From Imbricaverruca yamaguchii (Eukaryota; Arthropoda; Thecostraca; Neoverrucidae): a stretch of DNA of 64,000 nt. The notes below the pieces were generated by a model. The model saw only the letters and a list, made by a program, of their open reading frames with translations, made no database searches and was not told where the DNA came from. Location: positions 2,602,001 to 2,666,000 of the forward strand of contig JAOTOL010001614.1 in NCBI GenBank assembly GCA_034440575.1. The letters are read 5' to 3'. Below are positions 1 through 10,490 of this stretch, piece by piece. Position 1 is the stretch's first letter. Every line of letters begins with the position of its first letter. A program made the translations under genes and the position numbers.

Positions 1-20
1 CCCGAGACGGGACGGGTTAA
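1..20 (-). mobile_element. Terminus of a TTAA-A element, cut by the window edge
   Basis: The first 20 bases are the reverse complement of the TTAA-A left end (TTAACCCGTCCCGTCTCGGG) and finish on TTAA at 17-20. This is the outer end of a copy that lies mostly outside the window, in the same orientation as the complete copy at 8443-9285. Confidence 0.8.
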
Positions 21-329
21 TCAACTGTGATATCATGCAAACATGCACATAAAGCGTTCATCCACAACACAGAAGCAGGGCGACAAGAACAAGGGCACAT
101 GGCACGAGTGACGAGAGCTAGATATTCATTTGCGTGTTTTGGTTGTTGCTAAAGTAAAGACAGATGAAGCTACGTGCTTCTTGAAGTCGATCCAAAAAAA
201 GTCATCCAACACAGCGCAGCGATGTCTCCATGGCGTCGTCGTCCATGTCGCCGCACCACAGGCGTTCGTAATCTGCTCCTGTGTCAATCGAGCCGCCTCA
301 GCCGTCCCCGGCCACCCCTCCCGCAGTCT
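21..329. other. No recognised feature
   Basis: Mixed-composition sequence between a TTAA-A end and a minisatellite. A short plus-strand frame begins at 130 but has no recognisable domain or codon pattern. Confidence 0.3.
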
Positions 330-669
330 AGGGCCTGTCCAGTGTCATACTAGCCCCGTCCGGGGCCTGCCATAACAGCCCAGTCCATAATAGCCCAGTC
401 AGAGACCTGTTCAATGTCCACAATAGCCCAGGTCGGGGCCTGTCCAAAGTTCATAATAGCCCAGGCCGGGCCTGTCCAATGCCCATCAAAGTCCAGTCCG
501 GAGCCTGTTCAATGTCTACGGTCTGAGGCCCGTCCGGTGTCTACAGTCTGAGGCCTGTCCAGTGTCTACAGTCTGAGGCCTGTCCGGTGTCTACAGTCTG
601 AGGCCTGTCCAGTGTCTACGGTCTGAGGCCCGCCCAGTGTCTACAGTCTGAGGCCCGCCGTGTCTACAG
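330..669. repeat. Minisatellite, 25-bp unit with degenerate longer flank
   Basis: From about 513 to 669 a 25-bp unit (core GTCTGAGGCCTGTCC then AGTGTCTACA) is repeated six times with few changes. From about 330 to 512 there are longer, more diverged relatives built on AATAGCCCAGTC and GGCCTGTCCAATGTC, so the compact array seems to have grown from one edge of an older repeat. Confidence 0.85.
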
Positions 670-1104
670 CGCAGCGCCGGCCGCTGATGTCTGTCCGCCC
701 AGTGCGGCGTCTGTCTCGTCCGAAGCCGCGCCGGTGCGCAGTTCAACATCGTCATCAGCTCGTCTGGACCTGTAACGGATCCCGGTCAGCGGCAGCCAGT
801 CAACATGTCGAAAAGCTGCCGGTGGGTGTCGTGTAGAGACCTCACTCTCTCCAGACCTGCTTTTCTTTCCAATATGACGCGATGTGTGCAACCATTGTTT
901 CCGGGCCCGATGCACGGTCACTGAGGTTTTCCCATTGACGAGTGCAGACTGTGAGACATGCGAGCGAGAGGAATACTAAAACTATCGAAAGAGATTGCTT
1001 CCAAATGTTGCGCTAGCGATATACTCTGGCAGCTGGCTGGCTGGTGGTCCTTGTGCCGTGCTGCGGCGCGCTCACGCGATGAATAGATGTCGCCAAGAGA
1101 TTGT
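670..1104. other. GC-rich unassigned stretch
   Basis: CpG-containing sequence with only short open frames on the minus strand (664-1109), none with a recognisable family signature. I cannot separate a decayed exon from chance here. Confidence 0.3.
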
Positions 1105-1615
1105 AACAAACATGTTATGCAGCAGGTAGTGGTGATGGCTTCGCCGGCGACGGTGCGAACTTAAACAAGGTACCAAACACTGTGTTAGTTGCGAGGGACG
1201 ACGCAGCACGACGGGTTTTACTTTATCGAAGACCCTCTTCGTCGTACGAGAGTCCGGAGTCGGCGGTACCCAGGCGATGATGAGGCTTCTGATGTACTGG
1301 TATCAGAGGAGCTATGGGGTTTACTTCATTCGAAATGCAAGTAGGTAATATGACAAATAGGTTGTGTTCTGCTCAGCATCTTACGTTGTTCTTGGATGCT
1401 CGCCACCAGAGTCGCAGCCAAGGGGGACCGGGGTCCCCGACCCCTTAGCACGCAAAATACACAAGATCGATATGATGCATGCATGATGCATTTTGATAGT
1501 TCACATGCAAAACTTTACATTTTCGGTGACGAAGAGAGCTAGAAGCTTTCTCTGTTCAATTACATTTGTGGGTGGACAGACCTCCCCTTAAGAAAATCCT
1601 GGCTGCGCCACTGCT
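1105..1615 (+). repeat. Dispersed repeat, inverted partner of 20903-21705
   Basis: The stretch with AACATGTTATGCAGCAGGTA, then GTGTTAGTTGCGAGGGACGA, then TTACGTTGTTCTTGGATGCT reappears in reverse complement and in the same order at 20.9-21.7 kb. The far end reads AAGAAAATCCTGGCTGCGCC, matching the edge of the partner. No inverted ends or coding signature are clear, so the class is unknown. The partner is about 300 bp longer, so this copy probably has an internal deletion. Confidence 0.75.
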
Positions 1616-2519
1616 CGCCACGCAGTCTCATGAATAAGAAGTGCGACACACGAAATAGCGCTCTATAGAAGCACACTCATTTTCTTCATCAGAACGAGGT
1701 GCTTGTTAATCGTCGCTTTGGAACCGCGTCTGTTACTATGCGTAATTTCATATTTGATTGATTAGGTATCAGCAAGAAATCCCACATAGTGGAAATTCCG
1801 TAGAGGAGTCCCTGACTCAAAGGTTAGTTGTGCTATTACATAAATCCAGTGCACGTTTCATTAAGTTAGCACCAGCTTTACACTTAGCAGCTGGCTTTTG
1901 GCAGTGTCAGGATCGGTTCCTGAATTTAATTCTGGGCACAGAAAATGAAGTGGACAAAGCATGGGTGTGACGTCTGTGCACACCGGGAGGGTGTCTTCAT
2001 CACTGCCCGTGCTCCAGCTAATTATATCAGGGCACATTTAACTGTCAATCACTTTGGCATCTAGCAACGAATGCTATATTATTTCGGCATGTTTGAAACA
2101 TGGCAAGCCACTGCCGACATCCGACAAGTTTAGAGTATTTGCGTGGCTGAGGATGCACCCGAGAAGAAAGGATGCCAATCACACGGCGATCATGTTAGTT
2201 GGAGTCAGGGAGTGACGCCACCCATCCGTGGTTCACGTCACCGATTGGCAGCAACCCTGCCGCGTCACACCGTGGCCTCATCTGGCAGCGAGTTTAACAA
2301 CGCCCGACTGGCATCAACGACAGCTGCGACAGCTGACGGCGGGTCACGTCACGCCTGACCCCAGAGGGGCTCAACCGCGCGCCGCCTAGTGGCGGCTGGG
2401 AGAACCTATAGTACGGGTCACTAAACCGTCCACCTGTACGCCTCGACATCTATCGGGTGCGATGGAAGTGAAGCCAGGCTACACTTGTGGGACGAGCAAC
2501 AGATGGCTCATACTGCTGG
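1616..2519. other. No recognised feature
   Basis: Mixed sequence with short frames only. The plus-strand frames at 1758-1970 and 2143-2358 show no domain. Nothing else can be supported. Confidence 0.3.
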
Positions 2520-2672
2520 TAATTGTCGGACGAGTAACAGGTGGCCCGTGCTGCACAATATGGACCGTGCTGCAATAGGTGGTCCGTGCTGCAATAAGTG
2601 ACCCGTGCTGCAATAAGTGACCCGTGATGTAAAAGGTGGCCCGTGCTGCAATAAGTGGCCCGTGCTACGTGC
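2520..2672. repeat. Minisatellite, about 21-bp unit
   Basis: Six to seven imperfect units built on GTGCTGCAATAAGTGACCC. The 21-bp period keeps a minus-strand frame open (2450-2674), so that frame is a repeat by-product rather than a gene. Confidence 0.75.
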
Positions 2673-3719
2673 AAATCATGCAGAACTTCTTTGGAACCGG
2701 TTGGATTACTTTATGGCTAACTTCGCATTCCTAAAACTTTAATACAGGAAACATGCTGCCAAACTTTCTTCCCCTGAGCACTTGAGGGGGCACTTGCCCC
2801 TCAAGAATATGACAAAAACACCCCTGGTCCAGACGCATATGAATGGAAAATGGAAAACAATCCTGAAAACCGACTGCATGTTCTGTATCCGCACATGTGT
2901 GATAAGGGCGTGTTATTCCAATCAGTATCGGTACCTCGACCGGCAGCCTAAATGTAATGTTGGTGCATTTTCCTCCTCGGAGGGCTTCCACCTTCCCATG
3001 GGAGGCGCATGCCATTTGTGCCCCCACCCTTGTTTAGTCCCTGAACCGAGTGGGGAGGAATTATGTTGCAACAGTTATCTCTTACTTATTCCTACCCCTC
3101 CGTCCCGGCCGTGATCTTCAGTTGGCCTGTCCCCGTCATACTGCTACTACCCGTGGCGCCGCGCGATTCCTGCGGTACTCGACATGAATGTAGTCAGCGT
3201 TGGTTCAAGCAAAAAGTCCTAGGGTTAAAGGAAAATAAGTGTCATATTCGGGGACAAATTACTTCAACCTTTCACATGAACATGATTTTGTGCAATTTTT
3301 GTGTTATTTAATATCGGAAATGTTGTATGGAAAACACGTAAGTTTGGCTGGAGCACCTACGGGACTGATCAATTGTCCAGCCCATGTGACGTCACCGGTT
3401 GCCAAACGATATTGGAGGGCCCCTCAAAAAGTAGCCATCTGATCATGCCCAAAATATACGAAATGGAGATGTCGCAGATGGCAAAGACTACTAAAATACA
3501 ACCATGTTTTACGTGAGACATCCTCACCCTTTCCTCACCCTTTCCAATGCGTTTTTGTCTTTGCTGATGTGTGTGGATTATGCATACCGTGCATAGTGTA
3601 GCTGAAGCTTCCTGACTTTCCGACGACCAAATTTCATCTTATGTGACTATATAGAGCTGTATATAACTTCAGGTCTCTTTTCTAAGATCCGTGTCAGGCC
3701 GCGGTGTGGTCATTACAGC
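2673..3719. other. No recognised gene; unassigned sequence
   Basis: Overlapping short frames on both strands at 2731-3516 without family signatures. The overlap of plus and minus frames at 2782-3027 is compatible with an old repeat rather than two genes. Confidence 0.3.
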
Positions 3720-4562
3720 TTAACCAGTTCCGTCTCGGGGGTGTTCAACCCCCCCCCCCTCAGGTTTTTCGCGGATAGCAGACGAACGGCGCAAGGCAGC
3801 GCACCCAAATTTGGCATACCTTTTCCCACGTCAATTCGACATACTGATTCACCATTGTTAGGTCAGGTCATCTAGGGTCAACGAGTTAGTCAAGGTCAAG
3901 TGAGGTCACCTCCAAAAAAGTTCAACCAGTCGTCACGCTTGAACGGATACAAATATCTTAATGAAACTCTCAGTGTTTACTTATCTTTACGGATGCAACA
4001 AAACGTAACAGTGCAATTTTTGCATTTTTTGTTCGTTTTTGACTAAATATAAATTTTGCGTATTTGCCAAATTGAAGATCAAATACATAATTATAGCTAA
4101 AGTAAGCATTTTTATTAGGGAAAGTTGACTTCCAACGACGTTTCTCGGTCTATCCTACCCATTGGAAAAGGAAAATTAAAGAAAACTTGAAAACTCAAAA
4201 TTTTGAAAGTAAAAAGAAATTGGGGGGGGCAGAAAAATATAGCTATGGTAGATTTTCCTGTCCTTTCTTCATTCTAAATATTTTTCTTTCTTCATATATC
4301 CCCAAAATGAACTCCCCAGAGTCAAAAACATATTGTAAGTCGTGAAAAGTCGTGAAAATCTAGCCCCCTGGTGACGTCACTTTTGTGGGAAATTGTTTTG
4401 GAGGGTGGACTCGGACCCTACTCGTCGAGCGCTTTCCGATGACACCTCTTTCGTTTTCGGGCGATGCTTAGTTTGGATTTTAGAGCGGGGGTCTTCAACG
4501 CCCCCCCTCCTCGCACCCGGGACGAGGTGTGAGGATATGGCCGGAAAGATGGCGCGGGTTAA
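3720..4562 (+). mobile_element. TTAA-A non-autonomous DNA element, complete copy
   Basis: About 843 bp bounded by TTAA at 3720-3723 and 4559-4562. Across copies the left end reads TTAACCCGTCCCGTCTC and the right end, reverse complemented, TTAACCCGCGCCGTCTC, so the terminal inverted repeats differ at two bases in 17; this copy is changed at its left end. Just inside each end is a G-run or C-run block beside TCTTCAAC. The interior is AT-rich, contains several GGTCA half-sites around 3863-3910, and has no coding capacity. TTAA ends with CCC inside are the known hallmark of piggyBac-superfamily elements; assignment to that superfamily is inference. Confidence 0.8.
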
Positions 4563-5241
4563 GAACTCTGGTGCATAATTAAATCCACTATCACTTTGAA
4601 CACTGGCTTCACGAAATAGGAACATCACTTCTGTCTCTGACATTTAGTCGGATTATCCATACGAACTAAAGAGGCCAAGGACGCCGGCGGTGTGGACAGA
4701 CACGGAAGTGGTGCGTACCTAAGCCGCGGACACCTCCAGCGCCACAAATGGATCGCTTCCTCATAGCGCGGATACGGCGCCGTCAGTGGCCATTATGCGG
4801 CGGTCTTTGGTGAAGAAGATAGACTCCAGCGAATGCAGGCAAGTACCTGGCAAGCCGGTGTCCGGGCCTCCCAAAACCCTTTGGCGATTCACAGTTGAAG
4901 ACGGTAGCCCGTTCGGCCGCGAGGCAAACCAGCGTCACGCGCTGGTGGCGGCGGCACCTTTCGCGGGTCCTCAGACCAGACCATCAGGTGACGCACAAAC
5001 TGCCAGCAGGACGGACAGGTTGCGGAGAACCATGCCACGATGGCCACAGAGCCACGATTGTCCGTCGGCACTCAGTGTCGTCACGTTGTGCGGCTTGGAC
5101 GTATTGCCCCTCGGAGGGCGCGAGATGATGGCCGGGCCGACCCGGACGCGAGCACCGGCCAGCACGGCGTGCTCGAGGGCCAGATGAGATTGCGTGCCGA
5201 AAGTGACACTCAAGACTGGTGGTGCACCTGGAATCCTCACA
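4563..5241. other. GC-rich unassigned stretch
   Basis: CpG-rich sequence with overlapping open frames in several phases on both strands (4786-5246), the pattern expected from GC-rich DNA with few stops. No domain is recognisable. A host exon cannot be excluded. Confidence 0.3.
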
Positions 5242-5446
5242 AGCAAATGTTCAGTTTATTATTTATTTATTTGGTGGTTCACGACGCACTTTGCGCACAT
5301 TCACGACTTATGACGCCGCCCACACTGTTTCGCCGGTGGACAGCGGGGTTGGGAAATGTCCCGAGCTGCGCTAGTGTCGAACCCGGGACCTTTGGTATCC
5401 AGAGCCCAGCATCTTAACCACTCGGGCAACCCCGCCCCAGCAAATG
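5242..5446 (-). mobile_element. tRNA-derived SINE with target-site duplication
   Basis: Read on the minus strand, the head near 5438 has a tRNA-like A box (TTGCCCGAGTGGTTAAG) and a B box (GGTTCGACAC at 5374-5383) at tRNA-like spacing. These are internal RNA polymerase III promoter elements. A body of about 100 bp follows, then a tail of (AAAT)n near 5250-5265. The direct repeat AGCAAATG lies on both sides, at 5242-5249 and 5439-5446, as expected of a target-site duplication made by LINE machinery. The intact duplication suggests fairly recent insertion. The anticodon arm pairs poorly, so this is not a working tRNA gene. Confidence 0.82.
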
Positions 5447-6133
5447 CCCCGTGAGCCAGCATTCTTTTGTGCATCCAAACGTGAATTGCTGATGCTGTCA
5501 AAGTGCCACTTTACGACAGTCACACTTCCACTTTCATGCAATTATTTTGGAGCGACGCATACTCCTAATTAGAGTGATCATTTTCTTATTTTGTTCTCCT
5601 ACAACGCCGATCTGGCGGCTAGACTACGGCTACGATTCCACCGCCACCCTCCCTGTCTCCCGTTGGAAGTCGGCTAGATCCACTAGTGCCTGGGCTAGAC
5701 GCATTTGCCACTGGCTTCGCTCAATGATGGGTCGGTTAATTAGCTGTCCACTGTTGACTGGTGCTGCTATCTCACGACATATTCCCTTTGAAGCCGTGGA
5801 ATGCTTTCATCTACTTTTCAGACTACTTTCCATCACTGAATTTTCATAGATGCATTCAAAATACTGCAACCATTGTTTAGTTCATCCTCTTAGCCCAGCT
5901 GCATCCAACGAATGTGGATGAATTCAGAGTGAAAATAAAGTTGTATCAGCTGCAGGCATTCCGACGTTCCCCTTTGATGTGGCTAGCTCAGCCGGCTCCC
6001 GAACAGTGCATTGCATGGCCGCATGTGTTTGTCTGCCAAATTCTGGCAAGATTTTGGTGGGCAGGATGCTCACGATACATATAGTTACAATCCGTTGATG
6101 GTCTTGTTAATGCGCCGCTTTTCAGCGGTGACA
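5447..6133. other. No recognised feature
   Basis: Unassigned sequence with a 100-codon plus-strand frame at 5547-5849 that shows no domain or membrane segment I can name. Confidence 0.3.
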
Positions 6134-6955
6134 TTAACCCGTCCCGTCTCGGGAGGGGGGGGGGTCTTCAACCGCCCCCATCAAGTTCTTTTTTCTCGCG
6201 GATATTGAAGGAACGGCGCGTGGCAGCGTGCCAAAATTTGGCAAGCCTTTTTCCACATCAATTTGGCATGCTGTTTCAAAATTTTGAAGTCTAGTCATCT
6301 AGGGTCAACGAATTAGTCAAGGTCAAGTTAGGTCACCTCCAAAAAGTTCAACCAGCCGTCACGCTTTAACGGATACAGATAGTTTAATGAAACTTTCAGC
6401 GTTTGCTAATCTTTAGGGATGCAAGAAAACGTACGAGAGTATTTTTCCGTTTTTCACAACATATAAATTTTGCATATTGACCTATTGCAGTTTAAATCGA
6501 AGACTCCGGCTAAAGTAAGCATTTTTGGTTAGGGAAAGTTGACTTCCAGCAACGTGTCTCGATCTGCTCTACCCATTAGAAAAGGAAAATTAAGGAAAAC
6601 GTGAAAACTAAAAAAAAAAATTAAGAAAAAAAAACAATTTCGTGGGTCCACAACATTGTGGCCCTGGTCGATTTCGCTGCCCTTTTCTGATTCCAAATGC
6701 TTATTGTTTTTAAATATCTCCTAAAATGGACTCCCCAGAGCCAAAAAACATAATGTAAGTCGTGAAAAGCCATGAAAATATAGCCCGTCACATTTGTGGA
6801 ATTTTTTTAAAGGGTGTATCCCGACCCTACTCGTCGAGCGCTTTCCGATGACACGTCTTTCGTTTTTGTGGGACGCTTGGATTGAATTTTAGAGGGGGTT
6901 ACTATCCCCCCCAGACGGGGTGTGAGGATCTGACCGGAGAGACGGCGCGGGTTAA
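6134..6955 (+). mobile_element. TTAA-A non-autonomous DNA element, complete copy
   Basis: About 822 bp, TTAA at 6134-6137 and 6952-6955, with the best preserved ends of the family (TTAACCCGTCCCGTCTCGGG on the left, GAGACGGCGCGGGTTAA on the right). A G-run at 6151-6164 and a C-rich block at 6173-6180 form the subterminal stem-loop. The interior has TCAAGGTCAAGTTAGGTCAC near 6317. It lies 49 bp from the TTAA-C element. Confidence 0.85.
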
Positions 6956-7004
6956 CCGCTTACTTGCGAAGTTTCAGTGGCAACACCAGATAATGTGGCA
7001 AATG

Positions 7005-8012
7005 TTAACACTCGCACCTCCTGCGGTCTACGCCAACTTCGCCGGTCTGGGGGGGGGGGCAGATGTCTGCCCTCCCACTAAGATCTCTAGAATTATGCTA
7101 GCCAGCGACAAGCGGGAAACGGCGTTGGAAAGCTGGTGACAGGCTCCATCGAAAGTGTTGCGGTATTTTCTTTTCGCTCGGGTGAATATTCAGGTCACTG
7201 GGTTCTCATAGGTCAAAGTCGACCAGAACGGGTGGGACTCTCAGCTATTGATACATATTTCAGGACCTGTAACAGATAGAAACAAACAGCGAACGCTATT
7301 CGACAGTCCTTGAAATATGCTACCGACAATAGGCGGATATAAGGTCAGGTCAACCGCAACTATGACCTCAGGTTAAGGTCATGAAGTAGCCTAGGGAAGG
7401 CATGTAATATTCAATCGACACGTCTTGGCGATACAAGCACAATGACGGTAATTTCAGCTTTCTAGCTCAATACAGTGCGATATAATGCGCAGAAATGTGC
7501 TAGTGATCTCAGGTGACCTCAGATGACCTTGGTGAGGTCAGTGAGGAAAAATGTCAGCGGTAAAATTCAGCATAGCCTCCAACTACACGCCACGACGGTC
7601 CTGAGGTCATTCCGAGAGCATGTATGTAACCAGAAAACATTTGTATATTTCATCATAGCCTTATAATGGAGGAGGCCATGGCCGCGACATGACTTCAGGT
7701 CAATGATACGAAAAAACCCGAAATATATATTATGGTCCCTTATGAGATCATGACTTGATATAATTTTGAAATCAATCGCCCAATTATTGTGGAAGTTATG
7801 CCACCTAGAACTCCCAGGGACGTTTGGTCACTTAGCCTGACCTGGTGACCTGATTTGAGATGACCCGGGGCTAAAAATATATGAGGATATGCGGAAAAGA
7901 CTAGCGAGCAGGCATGCGAGGTTTGGCCTGCTAACCCGATTAGTATGGCGGCAAATTAGGAAAAACTGCAGGGACAGATATCTGCCCCCTCCCCGGGACG
8001 TGCGATTGTTAA
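7005..8012. mobile_element. TTAA-C non-autonomous DNA element
   Basis: About 1008 bp bounded by TTAA at 7005-7008 and 8009-8012. The left end TTAACACTCGCACCTCC and the reverse complement of the right end, TTAACAATCGCACGTCC, agree at 15 of 17 bases. Near each end is a G-run followed by a self-complementary block: GGGCAGATGTCTGCCC at 7057-7072 and GGGACAGATATCTGCCCC near 7971-7988. The interior is rich in GGTCA and its complement TGACC (many between 7190 and 7870) and has no coding frame. The end sequence TTAACAnnCGCAC links it to TTAA-B rather than TTAA-A. It is the only copy in this window. Confidence 0.7.
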
Positions 8013-8442
8013 GCTTTCGTATATGAAATGGTACATTTGAACTGAAGGTTTTCAGGAGCTTTTTCGACGTATAATTGCACTACTTTTAATTATGCCAGTG
8101 CGATAAATAATTGGCTGTTCTAGTCTGCTACCTTAAGTTAATCTGTAGGGATTGAAGTAGGATCTATGCTTGTTAGAATATGAAAGCATTGCCAAGAGCA
8201 TGTCCAGTATTTGCATAATAATCTCAGTGGTGGTAAAGGATCTTTGCTTCATTGCAAGGCTGTGACATGTCGGTGATGGATGACAATAAGACTTCATTTA
8301 TATTAAAATTCACACATTTCGACAATATTACCGATGTTTCGTATATGGCTTGTACTAGGGAACATGGCATTCAAATCGCCACTGATCTACCAAATCACCA
8401 GTCAAAAGCGTGAAAAATACCAGCTACACCTCTGAAAACAGC
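8013..8442. other. AT-rich spacer, nothing recognised
   Basis: AT-rich sequence between two TTAA-ended elements with no frame of note. Confidence 0.3.
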
Positions 8443-9285
8443 TTAACCCGCGCCGTCTTTCCGGTCAAATCCTCACACCCCGTCTCGGGGAGGGGGTGGG
8501 GCGGTTGAGGATCCCCCTCTAAAATCCAAACTAAGCATCGCACGAAAACGAAAGAGGTATCATCGGAAAGCGCTCGACGAGTAGGGTCCGGGTCCACCCT
8601 CCAAAATAATTTTCCCCTAAAAGTGACGTCACCAGGGGGCTATATTTTCACGACTTTTCACGACTTACATTATGTATTTGACTCTGGTGAGTTTATTTTT
8701 GGGGGACATATGAAAAAAATGATTTGGAATGAGGAAAGGACAGCGAAATCGACCAGGGATATATTTTTTTGGGGCATCCCCCATTTTTTTATTTCAACAT
8801 TTTGAGTTTTCAAGTTATTTTTAATTTTCCTTTTCCAGTGGGTAGAGCAGACCGAGAAACGTTGTTGGAAGTCAACTTGCCCTAATGAAAATGCTTGCTT
8901 GAGCCAGAATCCTGGATTTGATCTGCAATTTGGCAAATATGCAAAATGTATATGTAGTCAAAAACGAAAAAAATGAAAAATTCCACTCGTACGTTTTGTT
9001 GCATCCAATCTATAAAGATAAGCAAACACCGAAAGTTTCATTAAAATATCTGTATCCGTTAAAGCGTGACGACTGGTTTAACTTTTTTGGAGGTGACCTC
9101 ACTGGACCTTGAGTAACTAGTTGACCCTAGATAACCTAACCAAAACAATTTGAATCAGCATGTCAAATTGATGTGGGAAAAGGCATGTCAAATTTGTGCG
9201 CGCTGCCTCGTGTCGTTCGTCCGCTATCCGCGAAAAACCTGAGGGGGCGGTTGAAGACCCCCCCCCCCGAGACGGGACGGGTTAA
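8443..9285 (-). mobile_element. TTAA-A non-autonomous DNA element, complete inverted copy
   Basis: About 843 bp in reverse orientation: it opens with TTAACCCGCGCCGTCTTTCC and closes with CCCCGAGACGGGACGGGTTAA minus its first base. TTAA is at 8443-8446 and 9282-9285. Subterminal G- and C-runs are at both ends. Two overlapping short frames at 8623-8936 are accidental; the other copies do not keep them. Confidence 0.85.
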
Positions 9286-9837
9286 TCAGGTGTTCTGTCT
9301 AGAAATTTGAGCTCTTGGTAGCAGAGTCATGCTGTCGTTATCCTACCAGAGGTGTCGAATGCTCGAAATGTTTCGATATTATAATCGATTCTGTTCTAGT
9401 TTTCACTCCAATGCTAGAATTATTGCGACAAGTTATCTGGTTAAACGCTGGGAAAAATCTTCATCCCGCCAAATATAGCATTATGAGCATATCGTCCTTC
9501 GTTGGAAAGGCTCAAAATGCATCAAGGTCGTATGCACTTCATTCAAAGTTTGAGCATGTACTTACTTTGTGAATTATGCAATTGTATTAAACATATTGCA
9601 TATTCTTAGAACTATGCGATGATGCTGGTAAAACGATGCAAGTTAAAGTAAACGTTCAGCAGGTCAATAAATCAACACATGCGACATCTTCCTCCGGAGT
9701 GGGTGCCCTCTTACGGCCAGACCGCTTCCTTGCTCTCGTTTGCAACTATCCTTCTGCTTGCTAGCGGCTCCAACACTTCTCCACCGTCCTTGCGCTCCTT
9801 CCAATTCTTCTGGCGTATTCTTCGTTAGTAGGTCCTG
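9286..9837. other. No recognised feature
   Basis: AT-leaning sequence with one 85-codon plus frame at 9315-9572 and no recognisable domain. Confidence 0.3.
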
Positions 9838-9882
9838 ACTACGGGAAGGTTTCTAAGGTCGCCTTAGAAACCTTCCCGTAGT
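9838..9882. repeat. Perfect 21-bp-stem palindrome
   Basis: ACTACGGGAAGGTTTCTAAG plus G at 9838-9858 pairs without mismatch with 9862-9882 around a 3-base loop (TCG). The adjoining 9883-9900 repeats the inner arm again (CTAAGGCGACCTTAGAA). It lies outside any gene I recognise. Confidence 0.9.
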
Positions 9883-10124
9883 CTAAGGCGACCTTAGAAT
9901 GATCGTTCTAACAATCATTTAACTGGTAGCTCATGCTTGTATTGCAAATAATCTGATACTGTCTGTGTGACTAAGGCACACACAAAGTCAGGGACAGCAC
10001 TATTCTGCCGACGGTATCTAAGGCCATACGACAAATGGTCACCTGACGACAGTAATCGCGAATGTCTGTCCTTGATGACGTAGTTTCGCGTGGTCATGTT
10101 GGTAGACTCTCGCGGATAGTGTAA

Positions 10125-10285
10125 ATGGTACGCATTGCATTATACCCTGCCAATAATTGGCGTGATGCGGTGCAGTATGCCCTGCCAATGGTCGCCGTCA
10201 TGCGGTGCAGTATACCCTGCCAATGGTCGGCGTCATGCGGTGCAGTATACCCTGCGAATAATTTCTGTGATGTGGTGCAGCATGT
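10125..10285. repeat. Minisatellite, 35-bp unit
   Basis: About four and a half units containing GTGCAGTATACCCTGCCAAT and then GGTCGGCGTCATGCG. It directly precedes the tRNA-like SINE at 10297. The overlapping plus frames here are repeat by-products. Confidence 0.85.
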
Positions 10286-10296
10286 CTTGCCAGTGC

Positions 10297-10490
10297 CGCC
10301 CCGGAAGCTCAGTTTGCTGGAGCGCTGGCCTGCACCGGTCTCCCCTCTCCTGGCGACGCAGGGTTCGAGTCGCTTCGCGCGCTCGCGTTTAGCCCCCGAC
10401 TGGGAGTGTCAGTTGGCAGCTGGCCCGATAAGGTCGGGGACCAGCTACCGGGCGGCCGTGTCGGTGGTTTAACGACACGTTAAACTTTCG
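10297..10490 (+). mobile_element. tRNA-derived SINE-like sequence
   Basis: An A-box-like AAGCTCAGTTTGCTGGAGCG begins near 10305 and an exact B box GGTTCGAGTC is at 10363-10372, at tRNA-like spacing. A GC-rich body to about 10450 and the segment TTTAACGACACGTTAAAC follow. No matching flanking duplication was found, so the ends are approximate. The head differs from the 5.2-kb SINE, so it is a separate family. A working tRNA is unlikely because the anticodon arm is not convincing. Confidence 0.65.

Noticed and set aside
8623..8936. Opposed short frames as possible genes
   Set aside because: They lie inside a TTAA-A copy and are not kept in the other copies.
10297..10375. Functional tRNA gene
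   Set aside because: A and B boxes fit, but the acceptor and anticodon arms do not pair convincingly and a SINE-like body follows. The same reasoning applies at 5374-5438 and 51003-51072.
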